DNA of 64,000 nt from Campylorhamphus procurvoides (Eukaryota; Chordata; Aves; Passeriformes; Dendrocolaptidae): positions 62,001-126,000 of the forward strand of contig WBMV01007810.1 in the NCBI GenBank assembly GCA_013396655.1, in the 5' to 3' direction. The notes beneath the pieces are model-generated. The model had not been told where the DNA came from, ran no database searches, and saw only the letters and a list, made by a program, of their open reading frames with translations. Both the position numbers and the translations under genes were made by a program. This document shows, piece by piece, positions 48,672 through 61,775 of the stretch (its first letter is position 1; each line of letters starts with the position of its first letter).

Positions 48672-50401
48672 AAGCAAGGTTAGACAGCCTAATAAGCTTT
48701 AAAATATTTCATGGCCATCAAGTGTGTAAAGTGATAAGACCTTGTCCTTTTTTAGGAAGCAAGAATGAGCAGGAAGTAGGTCTACTCATAATTAAAAAAC
48801 AACACCTTTATTTTTACCTGTTCCACAAGATGAAAACAAGAGAACAGGGCTTGTACAGAGGTGTGAGCAAGGTGAAATGTAGGCTCCCAAAGGGGAATGG
48901 AAGCTAAGCTGTGATGTTACCTCTCCTGCTGCGTGGCTCGGTAGAAGGGGGTCTTGGAAAGCCCTGAAACCTTGCAGCTCCAGTTTGCAAAACTGTAGTC
49001 AAATGTGGGATTCTTCGCTGATAGAAAATGAGGTGAGCTTTTAACTCTTAAATATTGTCCGCTAGGAAAGGAGTCTCCAGGGTAGGTGACAAGTGCCAGC
49101 TACTTTATTTCTGTGGCAATGATGAATCATTGCTCAGGGTGAGCTAACATATTCACAGTCCCTGCCCTGCACTGGAGAATTCCTCACTGCTGGTGTGGTT
49201 CTTTACGGCAAAGCTGGAGGAGGCCAGGACATGGAGAGTGATTTTCTGGCAAGCAGGAATGGAGACCTAAAGAGGACCTAAACTTGGATATTACTCAGTC
49301 TATAGTCTGTATTCTTCTATATTCTTCTAGAGTCAAGGAAAACTAGTTCTCCCTCTCCCCCATCCATTACCACTGTCTCTTCATACACCCCATCTCCTCC
49401 CTTGGGGCAGCCAGCCTATTCCCTCAGACCTTAAAAAGTGGTAGCTCTGAGGAGGTGCCTGATTTTAGAGAAGCCAATTAAGACCTATCCCTCTTGCAGC
49501 CTGAGCTCTCACTGGCTGCAGTGGAGGTCTCATGAGCTGGTAACTGATTTGGGGAGGGAAGGCTTCCAGGATGGTCTAGGAGAGGAGGAGACCTTAAGTT
49601 CAGGGTCACATTCAAATTTCAGTGTGTGCCTCCTAGAAGTTTCCAGTTGGCAGGATTTAGAGTATAGCAGGTGATGGAAAGGGGGAAAAATACTGCTTTT
49701 TTNTTTTTTCCTGCAACTTCTGGAAATGCAGAGCTACTTTCATTAGTATTCTGTAGCTAAATGTTTGCTGCTGCTCTTTCCTCAGCAACAGCTTTCTTGA
49801 AAAATATTAATATTTCAGAATTTGTAAGTTGTCCTCAGTAGCTCTAATCACAGGAATACAAAATCCTCCCCTACTTCTCACAAATATCACTACCTTCACC
49901 AGGAGAGGGATATGATCCTTTCTATCCTCATTGTAACATGGCTCAGAAGGAATCATGAACAAATATTTGTTACACAGTTAGAGGGTTGTATATGAAAATT
50001 GCTAGAGGTACAATTTATGAAAAAGCTTATAAAATAGTATCAAATAACTTGTTCTAAATACCTTGTCCTCTCCTCCCTACATGTGGAAACTACAACCCCT
50101 TTTTTAACATCTAAGGGGGAATAGGAGGGATGAGGAAACCCAGTCCCTCTCACCCCATTTATTATCTCCCAAATCGATCCTGGGGTTGGTTCTGCAGAGA
50201 AGGGTTGGCGTTTGGTTAAACACAGACTGGGTTGAGCAAGCAGGTTGAAAATTCCCTTGGACTTTCTCACTTCCAGCACTGTCAGCCTGCCTCCAGCCCA
50301 GTTCAGTTGACCAGCAAGCAGGCTCTGCTTGGCAGACTGCTTTGGCAAGATACCTACTTGGCCTTTGTGCCTGCTCCAAGAGGACGACAATCAGGAGGAG
50401 G

Positions 50402-50416
50402 ATGACGGGCTTGCAG
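50402..50416 (+). CDS. HGD: HGD exon 1 coding part (MTGLQ)
   Basis: The sequence ATG ACG GGC TTG CAG followed by GTAAGA gives five codons and a consensus donor in phase 0. It joins in frame to YMSGFGNE of exon 2. Human HGD starts MAELK with the same five-codon first exon, so length and phase agree although the sequence differs. The ATG has A at -3. The 5' UTR start is not determined. Confidence 0.75.
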
Positions 50417-53400
50417 GTAAGAGGTCGGGTGCCTGCAACCCACCAGTGCTGGGTGTAGAGACCCCTTCTCTGCTCACACTTATTTTTTTGGAGTCTGTTT
50501 CATTGTATTGTGCCCCGCTTTTGTGTGTCAAGGTGTTTTTTTAAAGCTTTCTTGGGATAAAATGTTTTTTGCTGTGTTTCATCTATAAATAGGCTTTCTC
50601 TCCTTCTTCACCTCCTTTGGAAACCATTCCTGGTCAGGCTGTCCCAGCACAGGACCCCTTCATGGTGGGAGTTGTCCTTCCCCCACCCTCCACACACACC
50701 ACTCCTCCCACCTCGGCTACCAGGGGGGTGTTTCTCTCTCAGCCTATGAAATCTGGCTGGCAACATCTGCCCAGATGTTGCAACCCTGGCCACCATTTTC
50801 CCTAGCAGCCATGAGCAGTGGCTTCATTCAGGGCAGTTTCTTAGTACCCCTTGTAGAGCACCCTGGCACGGTGAGGTTCTGGCCATGCCCTCCTCTACGA
50901 GTGCCAGCGGGGCAGCTGGCAGGAGTCTTCCCTTCCACCATTTGCCAGAGCAGGGGGGAGTTTTGGGAGAAGAATGTGATATGGTGGGCTTGTGGCTCAT
51001 GCGTAGCAACATGAGACTTTCAACCCCAAATCTCATCAGCACCTTGCAGTTGTTGTGGGGGACAAGCCACGCCGGGGCCATCAGTGTGCATGAGTAATGC
51101 TGCAGCAGGCAGGAGTGGCAAGGCCTCACCCCAGGACATGGTGGGTCTCAGGAGCTTGTGCAGGATCAGCATGTTTCTCCCCAGACTTCAGGGCTGTGAC
51201 TGTTACTAAGCCTTTTCCTGGCCCAGGATATGCCTGTGATACCTCCTTCACCATCTTTGTCATGCTCATTATCTTACATAGTGGTCTTACAGGTCTTCTT
51301 ATTCATCTCTGAAGAGTCCTGTCTCTTCATACAGTAAGATTTCAGCATGCCTCTTCCTTGCCTGTCCATAACACCTCCCAGCTCTCACCATCCTCTTTCA
51401 GCAGCAGGACAGCCACCAAGTGCCATGTCCCACCTTGGAGCTGAGCAGGTCATTTTAGGAAGAGTCCAGCCCTGGACCATCTCGAGCACTTTTTGAGCAG
51501 AGGATTATCAAAATGTTTGGGGAGACAGCAGCTTCAGCTGGGGATATTGGCCCTTCAGCACCAGGGCAGAGCTCCAAATTGTGTGATTTGGTTTTAGCCT
51601 GCAAAGAGGCTGTGGAGACCCACACAGGGGGTGAAAGACCTGCTCTGCTCATTGTCCCAAATGTTCACATCTCTGTTTCTGTATATTTATGTCCAACACT
51701 CTGGTGTTGACTGGACCAAGCTGATACAAAGCACCATGTGTCTCATCAAGAGATGAATGTTGTTTTCCTGTGTCCTGCAGCAGGAGCTGATTGAGAAATA
51801 TATTATGCAGTGTTTGAAGAAGGGTCTTAATTATTTTGCTGTCTATATGTTCAGACTTCAAATGGGTTTTTCCCATGCCTGCTGTCTAATCTGGTGAACA
51901 AAAGGTTATGGTTTATAGGTCAGAGCACGACACCCATTGCGAGCATTCTGCTTTGCATCCCAGTTATTCCAATCAATGAGCTTTGCTGAATTTTTTATGC
52001 TGTGCTGGGCTTTTATCTCTCATTTTATTGAAAAACTGCAAAACAAAAAACAAAGAGGAGTCAGATGAATTCCTAAGATCCTGTTGGCATAAAAATCTAC
52101 AGGATCTTGAACAAAATAACAACAGTAATTAAAACCAGAAGTAAAAACAAGGAGCCACAGGGAACATTTTGTCTAACAGAGAAACCACTTGCCCAATTAC
52201 CACAATAGTGTCCATCAACCTACCAAAATTAAAGATATCTAGAACATAGGTAGGAACTGTGGAGGCCAGGCAGAGACCTAGAGGGATGTCCCTTTGGACT
52301 AAAATCATGGTGCCGCTTTATGGAGAAGAGTTGGTTTCCATCTTTCCAGATTGTTCTAGCCGAGGAAGGATGCCATTGTGCAGGTACTGGTTGGGCAGAA
52401 AGGGGTCATTTCCCCTTGGCTTGAGGGCAACTTGTTCAACACAAACTGAGAGGTGGGCTCAGAGGGTCAGCAGGTAGAAGGACCATGATGTGCCTGGCCC
52501 TTGCACTGCTGCTCCTGACCAGCCTGCATCAGCAGGGTTCCTGTGTGGTGTTCCAGAGCTCTGGAGCAAGATGACTCCAGTGCATGCAGGGAGCTTCTTG
52601 GCAGCCCAGGTAATATTTGACACCAACCCCTATGGTTATGGAGAGGAGAAAAGCCTCTCTGAGGTCTGCCACAGGGAAAGAACCACTAAAGCTGAGTGAG
52701 TGAGAAAAGCCACACTGAACATCTAGGCAAAGCCTTGGAGCCACATGCAGGGTGATAAATCACTAGCAAGGCAACATCTCCCCTCCCACAGCTGCAGTCC
52801 TGTCAATGTCTTTTTTTTTTTTTTGACCCTCGGTGCAGTTACCTGAGATATTTATTTTTTTTCTTGGCAAGAAAGAATTTATTTGACCAAACAATGATGC
52901 AGCAGCTTCTGCTGCCACTTTCCAGGCAGCAGGGTGATGCCACCCTCTGCAGCCCCTGGCACTGCACAGCTGAGGAAGGCAGCAGCTCTCTGTCCAGCCT
53001 GGTGGGAAGCTGCCTTCTGCATGACTGCACCCGGGCAAGGAGCTGTGCAGCACCAGCGTGGGCACAGAGCAGCTACTGTCACAAGATGCTTGCTGCTGAG
53101 TTGGTTTTCTTTCCTTCCCCTGGCCCAGCAAGAGGAAGCAAAGAGACTTTTGGGGATGTCAGTGGGAAAGCCAAAAATGTGCAGGTCACCAGCTTTTCAG
53201 CCTGAAGGACAGGGGATGTAATTGTCACAGCAAAATCTCTGTGACTCCTTCCCCCCTCACCCCAGCAGGGCGGCAGGGTGTTGCTGAGGAGCATGTGATG
53301 CTTGCCAGATACACGAACCCACCAAAGAACCAGAGACTGTCCCCTCCCTGCTCTCCACCAGTTTAAGTTGAGCATTTTGTAGGTGATGCTCAGAAAGCAG

Positions 53401-55243
53401 CCTGCACACAGCATTAACTTTCTCCTTGCTGTGCTAAGGGCCAAGCCTGTCGGGCTTTGATGGCTGTGCCTCCAGAAAATCAGCCTGTCCTCTCCTCCTC
53501 CTCCTCCTAGTCCCCCTTTCCTCCCCTTTTCACCAAGGCTGACCCAAAGGCAAATGCCCAGACCACCCTTATGTTACTGTTGGCGGAGGGAGCAGCGTGG
53601 AGGTCTCAGTTAATTCTGGTACTGCTGCAGTCCCATCAGATATTGCTGCATTTCCGTTTAAAACAAGGGAGAAATGAGGGGGAAAAAAAAAAAGGAAAAA
53701 AAATGCTCCAGTACAATATATTTGCCAAGGCTGCTTAGGTGACCTGCTGCTTTGCATATCAATATGCTTCTTGCAGAACCCGGCGGAGAGCAGCTCCTAG
53801 CGATGTGTGTTCATTTGCAGGACTGAGAGGAGTATCTCGGTGATCCGCTGGAAACCAGGCTGTTCTCAGGCTGAGGCTGAGCAGGGCTCCCAGCCAGCCT
53901 GGCTCCCCTGGGAATGACTTTCTCGGACAGGTCGCTGAAAGGGGCCTGAGGAAAACACTTTGTTTCTTAGGAGGTTTCAGGCTTGCTCTCTTCGTGTCTG
54001 CTACACTGGGAAAATCGTAGGGAGGGCTGCAAACTGCCCGAGGCTGAGCGTGCCTTGGGGCAATAAGATAAAAAACCCCAAAAACCAGGTACAGCAGCTT
54101 TGTGGCTGCCCCTGTCTGAGCCCCGTGCCCTGGGGTGTCTGCCCCTCACCGTGTGCAGGGTGATGAGCAGCCTGGCTGCTCTCCCAGTGGCTGGAGGGCA
54201 GCATTAATATTTATCTCTCTCCCCAGGCCACGGGGCTGAGCGCGTTGATCGCTGCCAAAACACCTCTGCGTTCACGCGGAGTTCAGAAGCGCCGCTTGGT
54301 GCCTTTGCATAGGGTTTGAAGGGACTCTATTTGCATTTCTGACAGTGCAAAGCTGAGGTCTCTGTTCTTGCTGCTTCCCTTGTGTGTCTCGGGCTGGCTG
54401 TGGGGTTTCTCCCAGTGCTGCAAAGCTGGGAGTCGCATCCACCGTGTTCTGTGGCTTCCAGCCATGCTCAGCTGTGGGCAGGGTAGGCGTGGGAGGGCAT
54501 GCAGGTTGGTTCCATCATGAGTCTCTCAGGTATTCATTGCCCCAGACAACCAGATTACCACCCAATAATAAATTAATTCTTACTCTCTACCATGGTAGAC
54601 AGTTCATGACCAACTGGGTAAGGCTTATTTAGGGCAAATCAGTGAAACAATTTAACTTGACTGTGTTTCCCTTCCTCCCTCCCTCATGCCAGCTACGTCC
54701 TGACCTTTTCCTTGATGGACATAGGGATGTATCATGAAACATGTCAACCAAATGACTCCCAATTTCAGTCCCTGAGGATCTGAGGACTCAGCAGACAAAT
54801 TTGCAAGGCTGTCTGCAGATTTTGGAACATCCATGATTCAAACAAAGTCAGATTGAACTTGAACAGTGCTAGTACACATCCATAATGGTGGTGTGCAATT
54901 CTCCATATCCATCACTCTGTTGTTGCTGAGTCTGACTGTACGTGTGATATTTGGTTTGTTTCTCAAATACCTTCATGGTGTAGAATGTAATCCAAAGAGA
55001 CATGCAGACTTAGCAGGAGAGCAAATCCTGTCTGTACTTCCCAGCCCACCACACAGTTAGCTAATGAAGCAAACCAAGATGCTGAGAAAATGGTCTGTGG
55101 TGATATGCAAGTAGATCACTTGAGTAAATCTTTGTGCATACAAAGAGTCCAGAAAAATGCATGGGGAAGCAATGAATGGGTTGCTTGGAGAGGTTTTGCT
55201 TGTGTTTTCAAAGTGTTAATGAGCTGTGTGGTTTATTTTACAG
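50417..55243 (+). other. HGD: HGD intron 1
   Basis: The intron runs from GTAAGA to ATTTTACAG. It is moderately GC-rich, with a poly-T (52810-52823), a CTC run near 53497-53510 and A-runs near 53680. I recognise no transposon or coding exon. Several 60-120 codon frames, for example at 52763-53221, are unmatched and probably accidental. Confidence 0.75.
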
Positions 55244-55315
55244 TACATGTCAGGATTTGGAAATGAACACGTTTCTGAGGATCCACGCTGTCCAGGAGCT
55301 TTACCGGAGGGACAG
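55244..55315 (+). CDS. HGD: HGD exon 2 (residues 6-29)
   Basis: The 72-base exon encodes [20 protein letters not shown] then PEGQ. Acceptor TTTTACAG, donor GTACTG, phase 0 on both sides. It matches the human segment starting YISGFGNE. Confidence 0.98.
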
Positions 55316-58164
55316 GTACTGGGTTTTTTTAAAGTGCTTTATCAAAATGACATGGAATAGAGTGAAAATGTATTCCCTGGGCTTCTTTTCATCTTAAAGA
55401 GTTTCCTTTCTCTCTGCCACCACAAAAATCTCCAGGAACCTTCTTTATGTAAGACCAGAATAATAAGATGCTGGGAAAAAAATTAGAATTAAAGATTTCC
55501 ATTCATACTTTCTATTTTTAAGTTATTTGTGAGCTTCCAAGTTTCCAAGTTTCACCCTGGGGGTTAAGACTTGACTAAATTACCTCTGCTCAACAGCAGA
55601 TTTTTTTCCTAAAGGAGTCTGCAACACAAGTGGCTCAGCCACACCAAGAAGAAAACCACTGGCTCTGGAATAAACCAAAGCAGAAGTTTGAAGCTTGGCA
55701 GAGAGACATGCTCATGCAGGAGAGGGAGCTTTTGCATCTCTATGGGGACCAGGTTTCATTATGCTGACATACAGGCGTTTGGCCAGAGAGCAGATTCTTT
55801 GGAGGGAGGGAACATGAAGACCTGTAGTAATAAACTAACACATTAATTCTTAAAAGTAATTTCAGAACATGTTTGATGAAAATATATTATGTTGGATCGT
55901 TCTGTTTTAAAGAAAGGAATCACGGCCCATGTGGTGCTAGTTCCTCAGTCTGCAGAGGCAAGAATGAAACCCTGAAGAGTTAAAACTCTCTTATCCCCCT
56001 TGTGCTTGTATCCTTCACACCAGCACTCATTTTGAGGCTGCTTGTGGCTTCCCTTGGATCTCCTGTAAACCCTTGGACTTGGATGGCAGCATCTCTCGTA
56101 TGAAGACAGGCTGAGACAGTTGAGGTTGTTCTGTCTGGAGAAGTCTTCAGGGAGATCTTATAGCATCATCTAGTACCTAAATGGGGCTACAATAGAGCTT
56201 GAGCGGGACTTTTTACAAGGGTATGCAGTGATAAGATAGGGGGGAATGGCCCTAAAGTCAAAAGGGAATAGGCTTGGATTAGGTATTTGGAAGAAATTCT
56301 TCACTATGAGAGTGGTGAGGCACTGGAGCATGTTGCCCAGAGAAGCTGTGGATGCCTCATTCCTGGAAGTGTTCAAGGTCAGGTTGGATGGGGTTTTGGA
56401 GAGCCTGGTCTAGTGGAAGGTGTCCCTGCCCATGGCAGGAGTTTGGGATTAGATGATCTTGAAGGTCCCTTTCAACCCAGGCCATTCTGTGATTCCATGA
56501 TTCTATGGCTTGATGCTCAGTCAATTACATCCTTGGGTGCTCCTCTTCACCTTCTGTGCGAAGAGGCCAGCGGGGAGCTTCACCCTTTGGTTTTCCTGAA
56601 GTTTCTAAATCTCCTCAGTTCTGTTGTTTTACACTCTGTTTACCAGTGTGGATACTAACACACAACACAGTGACACAGTAAATGCACATATGTGTCCCCT
56701 AGGTCTGCATGGCAGCCTATGGCGTGCTCACAAGACAAACTGCTGTGCTGGATCAGGCTGACAGCTTGGCTGGTGCAGTGTCTTGTTTCTGAGGCTGGCT
56801 AGAACTAATGTAAGAAAGAGGCACCTTAAAACTGGAAGATCAGTAGTGGTGCTGCTGCTCTGAACAGGCTGTGGTGGATGCACTCTTTGAGGTTTCCCAG
56901 AGCAGCACTGCTTTCCAGAGGCAGACCCCTCCAGCTCCTGGCTGAGGTACTCTCACCTGGCCAGAGTCTGGGCTCAGTGTCAAAAGAGTTAATAGAAAAA
57001 TCTGAAAAAGAGTTAGACCAAAAAAATCTTCAGTCCCAGGGGTGGATCCTTTCTCCTATGCAATATTTATAAGACTGGCATCTGCAGTAGTGCTGGCTAA
57101 GATAAAAATTCCAAGGGCTATTGATCCCCCTGCTTCGCTGCATACCCATGCTGACAAGATGGAGTTTGAGGGCTGGAAGTCATATGCATTATGAGAGCTT
57201 TGCTTCTTCCTTCTGCCCACCTGCCAGGGCAGTGTTGGATACTGTATGGATGGCTAGTCTGCTCAGCTGCAGAAGGATGACAGGATGTTATACTAGACCT
57301 TGCAGGAGGGAGATGGGACAGCAAAAGGTGTATAACTGTCCCACTGGGGTATTTTCTGCAGTTCTTGGATGCCTTTCCTTCGTGCTAAACTCAAACAAAT
57401 AGATGCTGGCCTACTTAAATCAAAATACTTAGTTTCTGTTCTCTGAAAAGGAGGAATCCGTCCTTCAGTTATGAACTCACAAGGGCTGCTAAAGCTGTGC
57501 TTTGCTCTGCAAAGGGGAAAGGGTCCCCTTTGTACTCCAGATGAAGATTCTCGCTGTGCAGAAACCATGTGGAAAAACAAAGGCTGTTACACAGGTCACT
57601 CAGTGCTTTTGGGCAGCAAGCAGCACTGTCAGGGTGAAGCAGCATGACACCAAAACTTCTCAGGACACCCATTCCCTGGGCAGAGGGCAGGAGGAGAAGG
57701 GAGGATCAGTGCATTCAGCTGCAGTGAACCTTTATCGGCCCTCAGGGAAACCAGCCAGACACGATGCTCTGGGGCTACCCCACTGAACACTTGGTCCCAA
57801 AAAAATCTGTGCATAACAGGGATCTTCTTTGCAGTCTGTAATCATGGGGAATGATTTCCTTTTCCCTGATGCTCCCATTGCTGATGCTGCTGAACACTGC
57901 CCATTGCAGCTTACTCTATATTGCTGACTCGTTGGGGCACTTCTGTGACATGTGGGAATGGTCTTTGGGATATGGCTGGTATCTGTGCGGCACCCAGCCT
58001 CACAGCGGCTAGAAGATACAGCTCCTGGGACTGAAGCACAGCCTCAGGAGAGCACACCAGCCCATGACACCAGGCTACCAGTTGCAGGGCTCTGCTGGAG
58101 GCTTCAGAGCCAAATCCCATGCCACTGCTTCTCACTCCTTATTTTTTCTTCTCCTCCAACTCAG
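55316..58164 (+). other. HGD: HGD intron 2, containing a CR1 copy
   Basis: The intron runs from GTACTG to CCAACTCAG. The only named element is the CR1 at 56085-56508. The rest shows nothing recognisable. Confidence 0.85.
56085..56508 (+). mobile_element. CR1 LINE 3' fragment with terminal ATTCTGTG-type tail
   Basis: This is a clear CR1 3' end: 'gacaggctgagacagttgagg', 'ctgtctggagaag', 'gcactggagcatgttgccc', 'ttcaaggtcaggttggatgggg', 'ccctgcccatggcagg', 'gatgatcttgaaggtccct', ending in ATTCTGTGATTC and ATTCTATG units. It is about 425 bases, 5' truncated, and on the same strand as HGD. Confidence 0.93.
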
Positions 58165-58253
58165 AATAACCCTCAAGTGTGCCCATATGGCCTGTACGCC
58201 GAACAGCTCTCGGGCTCTGCCTTCACCTGTCCCCGGCCCACCAACAAACGAAG
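58165..58253 (+). CDS. HGD: HGD exon 3 (residues 30-58 plus two bases)
   Basis: The 89-base exon encodes [20 protein letters not shown] then TCPRPTNKR. It leaves AG of a serine codon that is completed by exon 4. Acceptor CAACTCAG, donor GTACTG. Confidence 0.98.
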
Positions 58254-59973
58254 GTACTGTGATCCCTGGCAGTGGGTGGGGGATGTGGGACTCTTGGGGT
58301 GAGCACTGGGGAGCAACGGAGAGGCTGCCTCAGTGCCACCAGTGCTTTCTGCAAGCCCATACTGGTAAAAATCCTCCACTGTGCACTGGGAGAGGGGCAA
58401 GGACAGAAAACCACTGAAGAGGGAGAGAAAAGGCTTGGGGTGGGGAACTGAGTTAAGAAAATGCTGAAAAAGGAGGGGCTGAGATGGTTTTCTGAGTGAG
58501 GGGAGGAAGGGGGAGGATGCTCACATGGACCAGATGGGCCTGAGTGGGCTGTGTGTGTTGTGAGAAAAACCCTTGGGGTTTCAGCCCTGATGCTCCTACA
58601 GAAATGTCACGCCTGCAACTGGCACTGGTAAGCACCTGCTGGACAGTGTCAAAACCAAGGCTCTGAGCAGGACTCTTTCGTCCTCCTAAGGGATATTCTT
58701 GCACTCTGGCTGGGACCAGTGAGCTGCCAGCTCAGGCTGTTTCTATTTTGGGGCTGCCCAGGGGCTCAGGCCCGTGCCAGGCACCCAGCATGCTGTTTAA
58801 CACCTCAGCAGTGCTGGGGACAGCTTGTTCCAGCCAGCAGCAAATTTCCCAGAGCTCTGTCCCAGCCATCATGCTCTGACGATGACCAGATTGCAGAAGA
58901 TGGGTTTCTCATTTTGCTTCTCCCACTGTGGCTTTTCTGTCCCTTTTGTTGTTCATTCAAATGAAAGGCAAATGTATCATCTGAGATGCCTCTGCTCTCC
59001 AAGCTGGTGTCAGCTCTCACTGTGTGTGGGAATAGGATGAATCACTGTTTGCTGCACGAAGATGTCCTTGATGCAATTTTTCCAGCTCTCAAGGGAGAGC
59101 CCCCTTTTCCCCTCTCCCACCTACCCAAACTATAACCACCACTGCTAACACATCAAAGACACTGGCAGACCTGCCTAGCTCAGGCTTTTTCCTGATTACC
59201 TCTGCCTTCCCACCTAATTGAAAGCCGAGCTTCGGACTTGGCTGCATGCATGGTGTGTGGGTTCTGGCCAGGGCTGCTGGAGCAGCAGGGACATGAGGGG
59301 GTCACAGCCACACGCAGCAGGCAGCAAGGAGGGAGAGCGATGGCCCCAGGCCACGACAGAGGCATGGACTACCTCCTGCAGCAGCAGGAAGCATCACATA
59401 AATCCCTGGTCTTCACTGCATTGGCTTGCCAGTGGCCCTATGGGCATGGCCATCCAGGCATAGGATGCTACTTTTAGTAATGCATCCAAATTTAAGTTCG
59501 GGCTGTGACCTTCTGTCTCCAGAGAGCCCCTTTGTTCTTTCAGTTAGATACAGTCCTCATCTCTCTCTTGTCTGAGCTGCTTTGTAGCTGTGTTTAAACT
59601 GGGGGTTTTTTCTAACTGAGAGATTGCTGTATTTAGGGCACAGATAAAGTTGTATCCTTATTTTTTTATATGCATATATATGCATGCATAAATGTTGACA
59701 CAGGTAATTATACGTAAATACACATATAAACATTTATCTATATAAAGCAGGATATGTTTGTCTTTAGAGCTTATAATAAAAGGAAATCTCCGGCTGTGAG
59801 CTGGTGTTTTATGTTTAATATTAATTTTAATATTAATATTATTGATATTTAATACACCTTTTGTTCCATTTACCACCAATGTAAATGTTATTTTAAGAGC
59901 TCAATCAGCCAGCAATCACCCAGAGGGTTTAACCTTTATCCCAGGCTAATCCAGGCATTTTCTCTCTTTGCAG
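58254..59973 (+). other. HGD: HGD intron 3 with AT-rich segments
   Basis: The intron runs from GTACTG to TTTGCAG. It contains an alternating AT/TGCA tract (59668-59690) and a TTAATATT-rich run (59814-59853). I see no named transposon. Confidence 0.8.
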
Positions 59974-60079
59974 CTGGCTGTACCGAATCCTACCTTCAGT
60001 CTGCCACAAACCCTTCAAACCCCTCGAGGAGGGCCACTTGACACACGACTGGGATGAAATTGAGCCTGACCCCAACCAG
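59974..60079 (+). CDS. HGD: HGD exon 4 (residues 60-94)
   Basis: The 106-base exon completes Ser59 and encodes [20 protein letters not shown] through [11 protein letters not shown]. It includes Trp60, a position mutated in human alkaptonuria. Acceptor TTGCAG, donor GTAAGG. Confidence 0.98.
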
Positions 60080-61559
60080 GTAAGGTTGGAAGGAGCCCTG
60101 ACCCTGCTAGGAGGATGGTCAAATATTAAACTCGCCAGGAGCACAAAGGTGCTGAGCTGCAAGAGGCTCTGAGTGGAGCAACGGGGACCTGGGTGTCTGG
60201 CAAACAGAGGAGCAGGGGCTTGACTGCCACCTCTTCATTGTTTCTCCCCTACGGATCACGCAAGGAAGGACAGCCTGCAATACACGGCTTGCTTCTTCCC
60301 ACCTCAGTGGATCCTTGTCCTGCTTCCCAGCATGGCTGCAGCATCATAGGCTTTGGTCTGTGCTACCTGGAGTCTCCCTTGGGGGCTCCTGTTGGCCACC
60401 TCTCGGTCTGCTCTCTCTTCTTCCCCATCCGAAGCTCATCATGCCCCAGCCTGGCCGGCAGAGCAGCAGCATGCCTCTACCATCCATCCTCTCCTTCCCT
60501 GTGCTTTTGGAGAGGCTACTGGCTGCCAGCCCATTTCTCTGCAGCCCTCATGGGAAATCTAGCTTCATTCTGGAGAGTTGCACAGAGACATGGCATTTGT
60601 CTTTCTCTGCTACAGCCTTGTGATCATCTTTAATCATGATTTCTTCCCTGCCAGCCCCTAGAACAGTTTTGCTAATCTTCTCTTGCTGTTCTCCTCTCAG
60701 CATCATCTCATGGTCATTGGTTTTCATTCATCTCAGGTTTTGCCCTTTGATGCATCATCATTAGGTAATTTCCACCCTCCCAGCAGCCTCACCATTTGTC
60801 TAAATACTTTCTCAGATCTGCTGGAATATGTTTTCCAGCCACTGACCAAGGAGCAGTGACAGGCTCATATTTACATGTGTTTGGTTCTCCTTCCCAGATG
60901 AAGCTCCAATGACTTCTGTTACCACCTCATCCATCCTTGATGCCCTTTCACAGCCCTCATCTACCATTATACCTATTTATGATTACAGTAATTCCAAGAT
61001 GCCCAGCTCTCAAGCATCTCAAGTCATTTACATGTAGCACATTTTTTACCTAAGGGAACAGCAACAAAGCTCCTGCCCACTCTCTCTCTCCCCGCTTTCA
61101 ACAGCAACCATCAAAGCCAGGGGGATTATTTCCTAGCACTAAGTGGGAGCCACCTTCCTGCTTTCCTTCTCATCCTCTCTGAAGCAGAGGCAGAGACAAA
61201 GTTCAGTTTGTTGGACAAGATCTACTCTTCCTTGTGGTGCTTTGTGTTTTGCCCAGCTTACTTAAGGATCTTTCCCAATTGTCATCTGTCTCAAAAGATG
61301 GCCATATGGAGGCACGTTATGCAAAGCCCATTGAAGGCAATGAAAAAAAAATACAATGTAACATTACCCGAGGACAATGGCAGAATTATAAAAGACACAG
61401 AGGACAAAACTGAGAAGGGGACAAAGGTGATGAAAAAATATGGGGTGGTATCTGTGCAAAAAATGCTGAAGCAGAAGAAAGCTCTCCTGGAACAGAGGTG
61501 ACATGGGAAAGCTGTGACTGAGAGGCAGGGACAAAACAATTGCCAAAAACAAATGTCAC

Positions 61560-61775
61560 ATTTTTTAAAAAAGCATAAACTGTGAAATGTCTTGCCAGAG
61601 AATGCAAGCAGGTTCAAAAAGTGATTGGGGAGATAAAAGCTATAAATCAATAGTAAGCACAGAGGTGCTGTATCTCAGGAGGCTCACGGATCATAGAGCA
61701 GGGAAACAACACTAAAAGCTTCCCCAAGCACCTGGCACTGGCTGCCACTGTCTGTCTTGGCCTCTCTTCTGGCTC
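61560..61775 (+). mobile_element. Ancient CR1/L3-like LINE 3' fragment
   Basis: Blocks 'cttgccagagaatgcaagcagg', 'gttcaaaaagtgattgggg', 'aaatcaatagtaa' and 'cacctggcactggctgcc' followed by 'actgtc' follow, in order, the 3' region of old amniote CR1-type LINEs known from turtles and crocodiles. That region has 'ccttgccagaggatg', 'gttcaaaaa', 'tcaatggctatta' and 'cacctggcattggccactgtc'. It is strongly diverged. I call it by block order, not by a full alignment. Confidence 0.5.

Larger units (their letters stand above)
42082..50401. other. RABL3 to HGD intergenic region
   Basis: About 8.3 kb separates the RABL3 poly-A signal from the HGD start codon. It contains a pyrimidine-rich tract (44190-44530), two CR1 fragments (48174-48650) and a TGGAA run (48652-48671). 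No other gene is apparent. The minus-strand 130-codon frame at 45688-46080 and several shorter frames have no recognisable domain. Confidence 0.75.

Noticed and set aside
61208..61501. 97-codon lysine-rich plus-strand frame in HGD intron 4
   Set aside because: It lies next to an old LINE relic and has no recognisable domain. It is probably part of repeat-derived sequence.
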